A stretch of DNA of 64,000 nucleotides. Origin: Pseudomonas sp. 5P_3.1_Bac2 (GTDB taxonomy: Bacteria; Pseudomonadota; Gammaproteobacteria; Pseudomonadales; Pseudomonadaceae). The notes under the pieces were generated by a model that had not been told where the DNA came from, did not search any database, and saw only the letters and a program-made list of their open reading frames with translations. Where the stretch lies: NCBI RefSeq assembly GCF_025465995.1, contig NZ_JANLNY010000022.1, positions 1 to 64,000 of the forward strand, read 5' to 3'. Made by a program: the position numbers and the translations under genes. Position 1 is the stretch's first letter. Each line of letters begins with the position of its first letter. Below are positions 35,929 to 43,709 of this stretch, piece after piece.

Positions 35929-37356
35929 ATGGCGTACAGCACACTGTGCAAGGCCCTCGCACTTCCTGCGGCACTGGGCATGGCTCTTAGCACACTCAGC
36001 CCCATAGCCGCCCATGCGCAAAGCGCAGTGACCGCCGAACAAGCGCGGGAGATTGCCAAAGAGGCAACGATTTACGGCTTCCCACTGGTGGATAACTACC
36101 GCGTACTGCACTCCTACTTTGTTGATAAAACCGGCGCCGAATTTAAAGCGCCGTGGAATCAACTGAACAACGTCGATCGAGTCTTCACCCCTGACGACAA
36201 GGCCATCCAAACGCCGAACTCGGACACGCCTTACTCACAACTGGGCGCGGATCTGCGCAGTGAGCCTTTGGTGATCTCCGTCCCCAAAGTGGAAGACGGG
36301 CGTTATTACTCGCTGCAATTTATCGACCTCTACACTTACAACTTCGCCTACGTTGGCAGCCGCGCCACAGGTAATGAAGCCGGTAACTTCCTGTTGGCCG
36401 GGCCTAATTGGCAAGGACCAACGCCGGCAGGCATCAAGCAAGTGATCCGCGCTGAAACGGACTTTGCTTTTGTCCTGTACCGTACCCAACTCAAAGGCCC
36501 GGACGATATCGAGGCCGTCAAACAAGTCCAGGCGGGTTACAAGGTCCAACCGCTGTCCAGCTTCCTCGGTCAAGCTGCGCCGAAAGCGGCCCCTGCGATA
36601 ACCTTCAAGCAACCGCCAACCCCTGAAGAAGAGCGCAGCTCGCTGAAGTTCTTCGATACCCTGAACTTCGTCCTGCAGTTTGCTCCAGCACCGCAAAGCG
36701 AAGTGGCGCTGCGCGAGCGCCTGAGCAAAATCGGCGTGGTGGCCGGCAAGCCCTTTGTCGCCGACAAGCTCGCCACGCCAATACGTGAAGCCATCAGCGC
36801 CGGTATGGCGGATGCCTGGAAGGCTCTGGCGCAGTTCAAAACAACGCAAGTGGACACCGGCAAACGCACCGCAGCCGATGGTTTCGGCAGCCGTGAGTTT
36901 TTAGGCGATGACTACATCGCGCGCATGGCCTCGGCAGCGTTCGGCATCTACGGCAACTCCAAGGAAGAAGCGCTGTACCCCACCTATTTCGTCGACGCCA
37001 AGGGCAAGCCACTGGATGGCGCGAAAAACAGCTACACCTTGCACTTCGCAGCCGATGCCTTGCCGCCTGTGAATGCCTTCTGGTCGCTGACCATGTACGA
37101 GTTGCCGGCCAGCCTGCTGGTGGCCAACCCGCTCAATCGCTACCTGATCAACTCGGCCATGTTGCCGCAACTCAAGCGCGACGCTGATGGTGGTCTGACC
37201 CTCTATGTGCAGCACCAATCGCCCGGTAAAGACAAAGAGTCGAACTGGCTGCCGGCACCCAATGGCCCGTTCTGGACCACCTTGCGCCTGTATTGGCCCA
37301 AGCCCGAAGCGTTGAACCGCGAATGGCAACAACCGCCACTCGAACCGACTAAATAA
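35929..37356 (+). CDS. secreted DUF1254/DUF1214 protein
   Basis: 475 residues. Signal peptide to about residue 30 (AHAQSAV). An N-terminal DUF1254 domain (about 40-170; EATIYGFPLVDNYRVLHSYF, TPNSDTPYS) and a C-terminal DUF1214 domain (about 330-450; YTLHFAADALPPVNAFWSLTMY). These proteins are common in Pseudomonas and have no firmly assigned reaction. It is followed 12 bases later by a second DUF1254-type gene, and the pair is probably one operon behind the beta-barrel gene. Confidence 0.88.
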   Translation: MAYSTLCKALALPAALGMALSTLSPIAAHAQSAVTAEQAREIAKEATIYGFPLVDNYRVLHSYFVDKTGAEFKAPWNQLNNVDRVFTPDDKAIQTPNSDTPYSQLGADLRSEPLVISVPKVEDGRYYSLQFIDLYTYNFAYVGSRATGNEAGNFLLAGPNWQGPTPAGIKQVIRAETDFAFVLYRTQLKGPDDIEAVKQVQAGYKVQPLSSFLGQAAPKAAPAITFKQPPTPEEERSSLKFFDTLNFVLQFAPAPQSEVALRERLSKIGVVAGKPFVADKLATPIREAISAGMADAWKALAQFKTTQVDTGKRTAADGFGSREFLGDDYIARMASAAFGIYGNSKEEALYPTYFVDAKGKPLDGAKNSYTLHFAADALPPVNAFWSLTMYELPASLLVANPLNRYLINSAMLPQLKRDADGGLTLYVQHQSPGKDKESNWLPAPNGPFWTTLRLYWPKPEALNREWQQPPLEPTK

Positions 37357-37368
37357 GGGAGCTTACCC

Positions 37369-38391
37369 ATGAAATTTTCCATCAGCCTGATCACTGCCGG
37401 CCTGGCCCTTGCGCTTAGCGCCGGTGCTCAAGCCCTGGAGACCGTGCAGGTGACCACGGATAATTTTGTCCGCGCGGAGAGCGATCTGTATTTTGCCGCG
37501 ATAGCCAAAGATAACGGCTTCGGCAAGTTCAATCACACCCGCGAAATGGCTCCAGTTGATAAGCAGAATGTGATTCGCCTGAACCGCGACACCCTGTACT
37601 CCTCGGCCGTGTTTGACCTGGATGCCGGCCCGGTGACCATCACCCTGCCCGATCCTGGCAAACGCTTTATGTCGATGCAGGTGATCAACGAAGACCACTT
37701 CACGCCTAACGTGATTTATAAGGCTGGCACCTACACCTTCGATAAAGACACCATCGGCACCCGCTATGTGGTTATGGCGGTGCGCACCTTTGCTAACCCT
37801 GCCGATGCGGCCGACCTGAAACAGGCCCACGCCCTGCAAGATGGCATCAGCGCCAAGCAGCCTAACGGCAGCGGTAAGTTTGAGATTCCACAGTGGGATC
37901 AAGCCAGCCAGAAGAATGTGCGCGATGCACTGCTGAGTCTCAATGCGTCCCTGCCTGACACCAATGGCATGTTCGGGAAAAAGACCGACATTAACCCCAT
38001 CCGCCACCTGATCGGTTCGGCCTCGGGCTGGGGCGGTAACCCGCAAACTGAAGCCACTTACCTCAACGTCACGCCGGAAAAAAACGACGGTAAAACCATT
38101 TACCGTTTAAGCGTGAAAGACGTTCCGGTGGATGGCTTCTGGTCGATCAGCGTGTACAACGCGCAAGGCTATTACGCCCCCAACAAACAAAACGCCTACA
38201 CCCTGAACAACATCACCGCGAAAAAAGGCGCGGATGGTACCGTGGATGTGCAGTTTGGTGGTTGCGACGGCAAAGTGTCGAACTGCTTGCCGACCGTAGC
38301 AGGCTGGAACTACATGGTGCGCCTGTACCGCCCACAAGCGACGATCCTCGATGGCAGCTGGAGCTTCCCGCAGGCCAAGCCGCTCCAATAA
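37369..38391 (+). CDS. secreted DUF1254/DUF1214 protein, shorter paralogue
   Basis: 340 residues, with AAGGGAG 7 bases before the ATG. Signal peptide to about residue 22 (SAGAQALE). The DUF1254 part has VIRLNRDTLYSSAVFDL and the DUF1214 part VPVDGFWSISVYNAQGYY. It resembles a compact version of the preceding protein. A cysteine pair near the C-terminus (GGCDGKVSNCLPT) could form a disulphide in the periplasm. Function unknown. Both proteins likely act together, given the 12-base spacing. Confidence 0.88.
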   Translation: MKFSISLITAGLALALSAGAQALETVQVTTDNFVRAESDLYFAAIAKDNGFGKFNHTREMAPVDKQNVIRLNRDTLYSSAVFDLDAGPVTITLPDPGKRFMSMQVINEDHFTPNVIYKAGTYTFDKDTIGTRYVVMAVRTFANPADAADLKQAHALQDGISAKQPNGSGKFEIPQWDQASQKNVRDALLSLNASLPDTNGMFGKKTDINPIRHLIGSASGWGGNPQTEATYLNVTPEKNDGKTIYRLSVKDVPVDGFWSISVYNAQGYYAPNKQNAYTLNNITAKKGADGTVDVQFGGCDGKVSNCLPTVAGWNYMVRLYRPQATILDGSWSFPQAKPLQ

Positions 38392-38455
38392 AGCCAGATC
38401 GCCCGTGGCCTGGCGCGTTGCGCGCTAGGTCACGGGACTGTTCAAGTCTTAGCCG

Positions 38456-40333
38456 TTAAGGATTAGGGCGTAACAAAGGCGGCATCGGGCAGTCGAGAAT
38501 ATCGGCCAGCGCCCGCAGCAACTCAGCCTCCGCCGCCGTCACCTGAGCATCGTGCTCAATCACCAACGCCATCGCCTTGAGCAACTGAGGCTTATCCAAA
38601 GGATTAAGCTGATTCAGGCGCTTGAGTGCCGCCTCCAGGGCGCGCAGATTGCACTGCGCCTCGCTGAGCATAAAGGCCTTGGGCAAAGCCAAACTCCGTG
38701 CCCCACGATCAAACGCGGCTTGCGCGCTGAGCTCATCACTGGCGCCAACCCGCGCGAGCAAAGACAACAACACGGTGCTGTCTTCGCTCAGTGCAGCCAG
38801 CGTTTGGCGGCCATAGGTGGCGGGTAACGGGCGCAAATAGCGCTCGACGATCCGCAGCAGCGCCCACTCATAGACCGACACATGGGCATCACTGCGAATC
38901 AGCAGCTTGAGGTTGTCCAGCATGTCCTTGCGCTGATCACTGGCCAGGGATTTAAGGCTGGGCAAGAGCAGATCAAGCAAAGGCATGCGCAGCTGTGTTG
39001 CTAACTGCTGAACCGGCTCACGCAACTGCAGCAACTGCTCATAACGGCCAGCGTCGAGGCGCAACTGCAAGCTACGCAGTTGTTTATCGGCCGCCTGCGC
39101 CTGGGCATCCAAGAGCAAGGCGTACAGCACGCACTGCGCGTCCTGACTGTTATGCGCCGCCTGCTTCAACAGCGTCGGCAGCTGGTTAAGGTGGCTCTGC
39201 GCTTGGGCTAAATGGCTCGGCTGCGGACTGCCGATGGCTTCGATCGCCGCGCCCATGGCCAAGACCGAAGCGGCTTGGGCTGGGGCTTGCACAACCGTTG
39301 GCTGAGGCTCAGCACGAGGTGCGCGCTGCGGCTTAAGACTGCCATCCCAGTTCGGCAAAATTCGCTGGATACGTTTTTCCAGCGGTGGGTGGGTGGCAAA
39401 CAAACTGGAAAACCAGCTACTGACGCCCGGGGCAAAGTACAGGTGGCTGAACTCCTCGGCGTGGCTGGCATGTAATTCGGAGCCGGTGGTCGAGCTGGCG
39501 ATGCGCTGCAGCGCGCCGGCGATGCCATCGGGATAACGGGTGTACTGCACCGCCGAGGCATCAGCCAGGTACTCGCGCTGACGACTCACTGCGGCGCGAA
39601 TCAACCGGCCAAAGAAGGTCCCGGTGTAGCCCAACACCCATAACGCCAGACCGATCATAAAGATCGGGGCGACAAGCTTGCCGTCCCTCGACGAGCCCCG
39701 ACTGCGCGGCAGATGGCGCAGCACAAAGCCGCCCAGCAAGCCCAATAACAAGATGCCATTGAGCGCTGCGACCAGCTGGGTATTAAGGCGCATGTCGCCA
39801 TGCAGGATGTGGCTGAACTCGTGGGCGATCACCCCTTGCAGCTCATCACGATTGAGCTGGTTGAGCGCACCACGGGTAATGCCAATCACCGCATCCTGAG
39901 GGCTGAGGCCGGCAGCAAAGGCATTGATCGCCGGATCATCCAGCACATACACGATGGGCACCGGCATGCCCGAGGCCAATGCCATTTCCTCCACCACATT
40001 GAGCACGCGCTGCTCACCGAGATCCTGTGGCGCCGTGTTGACTGGGCGGCCACCCAAACGCTGAGCAATGGCTGCACCGCCGCTGCGCAGCTCCAGCCAT
40101 TTAAACAAGCTGCCCAAGCACACCACGCTAATCACCACGGCACTGACCAGGCCAATCACCGGCCACGGCATGTACAGCAGCGTTGGCGCAGTGTCGAGGG
40201 CGGTGTGCGGCTGCAAAATAAAGCCAATCACCAGGCTGGTGATGGCAATCAGGCTAAGCACCGCCAACACCAGCAGAATCACCAGCAAGGCGCTACTGCG
40301 ACGGGCCCGCGCCTGATGCTCGAAGAAGTCCAT
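38456..40333 (-). CDS. M48-family membrane metalloprotease, HtpX-like, with TerB-like C-terminus
   Basis: 625 residues. Two membrane helices near 15-40 and 58-80, then the M48 catalytic region with the zinc motif HEFSH at 171-175 and further helices near 190-240. The zinc-binding Glu is probably in the SRQREYLADASAVQYT segment. A linker rich in Ala, Gln and Pro (about 330-360) leads to a helical C-terminus whose last 70 residues (ALVIEHDAQVTAAEAELLRA) resemble a TerB-like fold. It follows lemA by 14 bases on the same strand. LemA-M48 pairs are common and thought to act in membrane protein quality control; the role here is inferred. Confidence 0.88.
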   Translation of the reverse strand: MDFFEHQARARRSSALLVILLVLAVLSLIAITSLVIGFILQPHTALDTAPTLLYMPWPVIGLVSAVVISVVCLGSLFKWLELRSGGAAIAQRLGGRPVNTAPQDLGEQRVLNVVEEMALASGMPVPIVYVLDDPAINAFAAGLSPQDAVIGITRGALNQLNRDELQGVIAHEFSHILHGDMRLNTQLVAALNGILLLGLLGGFVLRHLPRSRGSSRDGKLVAPIFMIGLALWVLGYTGTFFGRLIRAAVSRQREYLADASAVQYTRYPDGIAGALQRIASSTTGSELHASHAEEFSHLYFAPGVSSWFSSLFATHPPLEKRIQRILPNWDGSLKPQRAPRAEPQPTVVQAPAQAASVLAMGAAIEAIGSPQPSHLAQAQSHLNQLPTLLKQAAHNSQDAQCVLYALLLDAQAQAADKQLRSLQLRLDAGRYEQLLQLREPVQQLATQLRMPLLDLLLPSLKSLASDQRKDMLDNLKLLIRSDAHVSVYEWALLRIVERYLRPLPATYGRQTLAALSEDSTVLLSLLARVGASDELSAQAAFDRGARSLALPKAFMLSEAQCNLRALEAALKRLNQLNPLDKPQLLKAMALVIEHDAQVTAAEAELLRALADILDCPMPPLLRPNP

Positions 40334-40347
40334 TAACGCGCCTTAAC

Positions 40348-40944
40348 TCAGAAGGAAACCTTGGGCGCTTCTTGGATCGCAGCGCTGTCAGCAAACTCCA
40401 ACATGCCGGCGTCAGGACCATGGCCAAAAGTGGCGGCAAACAGCACCGGCGGGAAGCTTTGCTTGAACGTGTTGTAGGCCATCACCGCATCGTTATAGGC
40501 CTGCCGGGCAAACGCCAACTTGTTCTCAGTGCTGCTCAGCTCTTCACTGAGCTGCTGCATATTGGCTGAGGCTTTGAGGTCCGGATAAGCCTCGACGGTG
40601 ACATTCAAACGGCCCATGGCCGCGTTCAGCTGGTTTTCGCCAGTGCCCAACTGCGCCATGCTTTGCGCATCGCCGGGCTGCGCGGCAGCGGCTTTCAAGC
40701 CAGCCACCGCGGCATTACGCGCACTGATCACAGCGTCTAATGTCTCGCGCTCATGGGCCATATAACCTTTGGCCACTTCAACCAGATTGGGGATCAGGTC
40801 ATAGCGGCGCTTAAGCTGCACTTCGATCTGGGCGAAGGCATTTTTGTAGCGGTTACGCAGACTCACCAAGTTGTTAAAGATGCTGATCAGGTAGAACGCG
40901 AGCAGCACCACAACCGCCAGAAAAATCATGCTCGAAACAGACAT
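40348..40944 (-). CDS. lemA: LemA family membrane protein
   Basis: 198 residues from the ATG at 40944; AAGGA lies 6 bases before it, whereas the in-frame ATG at 40950 is too close to it. One N-terminal helix (MIFLAVVVLLAFYLISIFNN) and a four-helix LemA domain with KRRYDLIPNLVEVAKGYM and AYPDLKASANMQQLSEEL. The usual partner of M48 proteases and first gene of the pair. The exact function is not established in this family. Confidence 0.95.
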   Translation of the reverse strand: MSVSSMIFLAVVVLLAFYLISIFNNLVSLRNRYKNAFAQIEVQLKRRYDLIPNLVEVAKGYMAHERETLDAVISARNAAVAGLKAAAAQPGDAQSMAQLGTGENQLNAAMGRLNVTVEAYPDLKASANMQQLSEELSSTENKLAFARQAYNDAVMAYNTFKQSFPPVLFAATFGHGPDAGMLEFADSAAIQEAPKVSF

Positions 40945-41091
40945 GGGCATTCCTTAATGCGCGCAGAAAAACCGATAGTAGCCGAAAACCATCAACGCAC
41001 AACGCGCAGCCCCGCACATGGCCAGCAGCGCAAAAAAGCCCGGACTGGCCGCAAACACCCCAGCATTGACCAGAATGCCACTTGGCTCAGC

Positions 41092-41107
41092 TAGACCGAA
41101 CGGTCTA
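41092..41107. promoter_or_regulatory. TetR-family operator
   Basis: TAGACCGAACGGTCTA has exact 7-bp arms around a 2-base centre and sits 10 bases before the TetR start. It matches the TAGACC-N4-GGTCTA pattern bound by NemR- and LmrA/YxaF-type repressors. It is most likely the autoregulatory site of the next gene. Confidence 0.85.
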
Positions 41108-41117
41108 AATAGTCCGC

Positions 41118-41708
41118 ATGAAAACCCTAAGCACTCGCGACAAGCTGATCCACGCCATGGCCGATGCTCTTCAGCGCAAAGGCCTGCGCGGCGTTGGCGT
41201 GAGTGAAATCCTCGAGCTCAGCGGCCTGCCCAAAGGCAGCCTGTACCACCACTTTCCTGGCGGCAAGAATCAGCTCGCCGTGGCGGCTATTGACTACATC
41301 AGCAGCCAACTCGACAAGCTCTTCGCCCACCTGTTCAGCCAGCACGAGCATCCCTTTAGCGCCTTGCAGCATTGGCTCAATGGCGCGCTGGGGCAGTTGG
41401 AAAATAGCCAGTTTGAGCGCGGCTGCCCGCTAGCCACCATCGCCCTGGAAAGCAGCGCCAGCGACAGTGAAATTCGCGCCGCCTTAGCACGTAGCTTTGC
41501 CGCCTTGCGTCAGGCGCTGGCCAGCCAGCTCGAGCAACAGCACTACTCCAGCGCCCAGGCGCATAACCTCGCCGCGTTATTTGTCGCGCTATATGAAGGC
41601 GGCCTACTGCAAGCTCGCGTCGCCGGCTCCAGCGCACCGCTGCAAGCCGCCGCGCAAGCCTTGTTCGATCTCACTGAGCCGCGCAAAACCACCGGAGCTC
41701 GCCCATGA
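41118..41708 (+). CDS. TetR-family repressor with conserved sensor cysteine
   Basis: 196 residues. N-terminal helix-turn-helix (about 8-52; VSEILELSGLPKGSLYHHFP). The ligand domain includes FERGCPLATIALE with C103, a segment shared with the LmrA/YxaF and NemR-like branch, where cysteines can sense electrophiles or oxidants. An operator lies just upstream and the stop overlaps the next gene, so it probably represses both itself and the hydrolase. The inducer is unknown. Confidence 0.92.
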   Translation: MKTLSTRDKLIHAMADALQRKGLRGVGVSEILELSGLPKGSLYHHFPGGKNQLAVAAIDYISSQLDKLFAHLFSQHEHPFSALQHWLNGALGQLENSQFERGCPLATIALESSASDSEIRAALARSFAALRQALASQLEQQHYSSAQAHNLAALFVALYEGGLLQARVAGSSAPLQAAAQALFDLTEPRKTTGARP

Positions 41709-42571
41709 TCCAGACCGAATCGCTGTCGCTAAACGCACTTGATGGCTACCCGTTAAGCGCCACCTTGTACCGCGCACCCGCACCTGTTGCGCACCTGCTG
41801 ATCGCTGGTGCCACTGGGGTGCCGCAGGGCTTCTACCGACGCTTCGCCGAATATGCCGCGAGCCAAGGCTACAGCACCCTGACCCTCGATTACCGGGGCA
41901 TCGGCAAATCCAAGCCCGCCGAGCTGCGCGGCTTTGTCATGGACTATTTGGACTGGGCGCACTTCGACCTAGCCGCCGCCGTGGACCTGCACAAAGATCC
42001 TGCGCTGCCGCTGTATATGATCGGCCACTCGTTCGGCGGCCATGCCTTTGGCCTGCTCCCCAACCATCAGCAGGTCGCCGGTTTCTACACCTTCGGCACC
42101 GGCGCCGGCTGGCATGGCTGGATGCCCAAGGCTGAGCAAATCAAAGTGTTGGGTATGTGGCATGTGGTGGCGCCGATCCTGACCCGCAGCAAGGGCTATC
42201 TGGCCTGGAGCAAACTGGGCATGGGCGAGGACCTACCCATGGGCGTGTATAAGCAGTGGAAGCGCTGGTGCCGCTACCCCCGCTACTTCTTTCAAGACCC
42301 TGACATGCAAGGTTTGGCCGAGCGCTTTGGCCAAGTCAGCACCCCCATTGTCGCCAGCAATGCCTTGGATGATCTGTGGGCGCCTCCGGCTTCACGTGAT
42401 GCTTTCATGGCCGCTTACCGCAACGCGCCCTATCAAGCCCGCGACATCGATGCCAAGCGCGGCTTGGGCAATATCGGCCATATGGGCTACTTCCGCCCGG
42501 CAGCACAAAGCTTATGGGATGAAAGCTTGGCCTGGTTTGCCAGCTTAACGGCGAAGACTAGCGGCACTTAA
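41705..42571 (+). CDS. alpha/beta hydrolase co-transcribed with the TetR repressor
   Basis: 288 residues; ATGA overlap with the repressor. The nucleophile elbow is GHSFGG (107-112, S109). The acid is likely in NALDDLWAPP and the His in GHMGYFRP near 265. The oxyanion region is AGATGVPQGFYRRF. It belongs to the serine aminopeptidase S33/monoacylglycerol-lipase-like branch. Cytoplasmic, with no signal peptide. It may hydrolyse or detoxify the compound sensed by the repressor, but the substrate is unknown. Confidence 0.88.
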   Translation: MIQTESLSLNALDGYPLSATLYRAPAPVAHLLIAGATGVPQGFYRRFAEYAASQGYSTLTLDYRGIGKSKPAELRGFVMDYLDWAHFDLAAAVDLHKDPALPLYMIGHSFGGHAFGLLPNHQQVAGFYTFGTGAGWHGWMPKAEQIKVLGMWHVVAPILTRSKGYLAWSKLGMGEDLPMGVYKQWKRWCRYPRYFFQDPDMQGLAERFGQVSTPIVASNALDDLWAPPASRDAFMAAYRNAPYQARDIDAKRGLGNIGHMGYFRPAAQSLWDESLAWFASLTAKTSGT

Positions 42572-42611
42572 TGCCACTGACCGAGGCACAGACTCTCTAC
42601 GAGAATATTTA

Positions 42612-42653
42612 GACTGGACTGGACTGGACTGGACTGGACTGGACTGGACTGGA
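42612..42653. repeat. GACTG pentanucleotide microsatellite, eight copies
   Basis: Eight perfect copies of GACTG plus GA, without interruption, 40 bases after the hydrolase stop and about 20 bases beyond the rsmY terminator. A perfect short tandem repeat of this length is prone to copy-number slippage. It is not inside a credible gene. Confidence 0.97.
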
Positions 42654-42672
42654 AAGAGTTTGGCGAACGCCA

Positions 42673-42798
42673 GAAAAAAGAAAACCCCGCAGTGCGGGGT
42701 CTTTGCAGACTGTGAGCTGACATCCTTGGTCTGCTGCCATCCTGGCGGCTATCCCACGTGTCCATTTTGTACAAGGCGCTTCCTGCGCGACGTCCTTA
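42673..42798 (-). ncRNA. rsmY: RsmY-type regulatory RNA that sequesters RsmA/CsrA
   Basis: About 126 bases, read from about 42798 down to the T-run. Six GGA motifs occur (AAGGACG, CAGGAAG, TGGACAC, GGGATAG, CAGGATGG, AAGGATG). Two lie in loops closed by short stems: GCGC-AGGAA-GCGC, a hallmark of RsmY, and GCC-AGGAT-GGC. The 3' end is a strong terminator (ACCCCGCA/TGCGGGGT then T-rich, 42700-42673). A perfect GacA-type upstream site is at 42856-42873 and a TTTAAT -10-like box at 42809-42814. RsmY binds several RsmA dimers and so relieves repression of secreted products and biofilm genes. The exact start is inferred. Confidence 0.93.
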
Positions 42799-42855
42799 GG
42801 AAGAGAGATTAAAGACTCAGACAACCTAGCGCTATGGGGAATCTGCAGCACGCAA

Positions 42856-42873
42856 TGTAAGCATTGGCTTACA
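42856..42873. promoter_or_regulatory. GacA upstream activating site for rsmY
   Basis: TGTAAGCATTGGCTTACA is a perfect TGTAAG-N6-CTTACA palindrome, the known GacA site of rsmY and rsmZ promoters. Its centre is about 65 bases before the inferred rsmY start, the usual distance. Confidence 0.93.
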
Positions 42874-42982
42874 CGAAAAAAGCCAGCCCCAGCCCCGCTT
42901 GGTATTGTTCCGTGACTATTGTTAGACTCGCTGCCAAACACAAAAACAACAGATCTCGCCAACGGGATCAATGGAGCCACTG

Positions 42983-43639
42983 ATGCGCTCAATGCTACTG
43001 GTCATCGGCTGTCTAGCAGCCAGCTTCAGCCCATCCGTTCTGGCTAACGGCCAGAGTCAATTGGACGACCCCAAAGCCGCCACCGAGCTGTTCTGGCAGC
43101 AGATCTATCCCCAAGGTGGCAACACCCTCTACTGCGGCCAAGCCTTTAGCGGGCCCAGCAGCCAACTGGTCGCCAGCTTGATCTACAGCAGCAAACAACT
43201 GAAAAGCTCACTGCGCTGCGTCACGGATCGCCAATGCATGATCATGAACCCGCGCTACACCTATATGGCTGCCGACCTGCATAACTACTACCCGGAGCTC
43301 GCCCGCGTAGAGTTAGCGCGGCGCAACACCCATTTCGGTGAGCTGGATGACAACGTGCCGAGCAAGTTCGCCGACATCAATTGCGAGATGAAAACCAGCT
43401 TCCAGGAAGTTGAGCCGCGTGATGAAGCCAAGGGCAATATCGCCCGGGCAATCTTCTATATGCATGTCGAATACGACCTGCCCATCGTTGGCCCAGTGCA
43501 GATGTACAAGAAGTGGCATGAGCTCGATCCGCCGGATGCCGAAGAGCGTGCCCGTAACGATCGCATCGCCAATCTGCAAGGCACGCGCAATCGCTTTATC
43601 GATAACCCAAGCTTGGTTAACGAACAGATCAGCGACTGA
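42983..43639 (+). CDS. endA: periplasmic endonuclease I (EndA/Dns family)
   Basis: 218 residues from the ATG at 42983, which has GGAG 6 bases before it; ATG 42971 would add four residues. Signal peptide to about residue 22 (SVLANGQ). Family motifs: TLYCGQAF, YMAADLHNYYPE, the catalytic-region FQEVEPRDEAKGNIARA, YMHVEYDLP and the C-terminal WHELDPPDAEERARND with NLQGTRNRFIDNPSLV. These nucleases cut double-stranded DNA non-specifically in the periplasm or outside the cell. The cysteines could form disulphides there. Transcribed divergently from rsmY and ended by a bidirectional terminator. Confidence 0.93.
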   Translation: MRSMLLVIGCLAASFSPSVLANGQSQLDDPKAATELFWQQIYPQGGNTLYCGQAFSGPSSQLVASLIYSSKQLKSSLRCVTDRQCMIMNPRYTYMAADLHNYYPELARVELARRNTHFGELDDNVPSKFADINCEMKTSFQEVEPRDEAKGNIARAIFYMHVEYDLPIVGPVQMYKKWHELDPPDAEERARNDRIANLQGTRNRFIDNPSLVNEQISD

Positions 43640-43661
43640 GCCTGCGCTCAGTTCTCAGAGA

Positions 43662-43697
43662 AAAAAATAACCCCGGCACTGGCCGGGGTTATTTTTA
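43662..43697. terminator. bidirectional terminator between endA and acyl-CoA dehydrogenase
   Basis: AAATAACCCCGGC and GCCGGGGTTATTT form a long stem with a four-base loop, with A-run on the left and T-run on the right, so it can serve both converging genes. Confidence 0.93.
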
Positions 43698-43709
43698 GCG
43701 GACGCCGGC

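Noticed and set aside
42609..42992. 127-codon minus-strand frame across rsmY and the GACTG repeat
   Set aside because: It runs through the rsmY promoter, RNA and terminator, and its C-terminal repeat is only the translated microsatellite.
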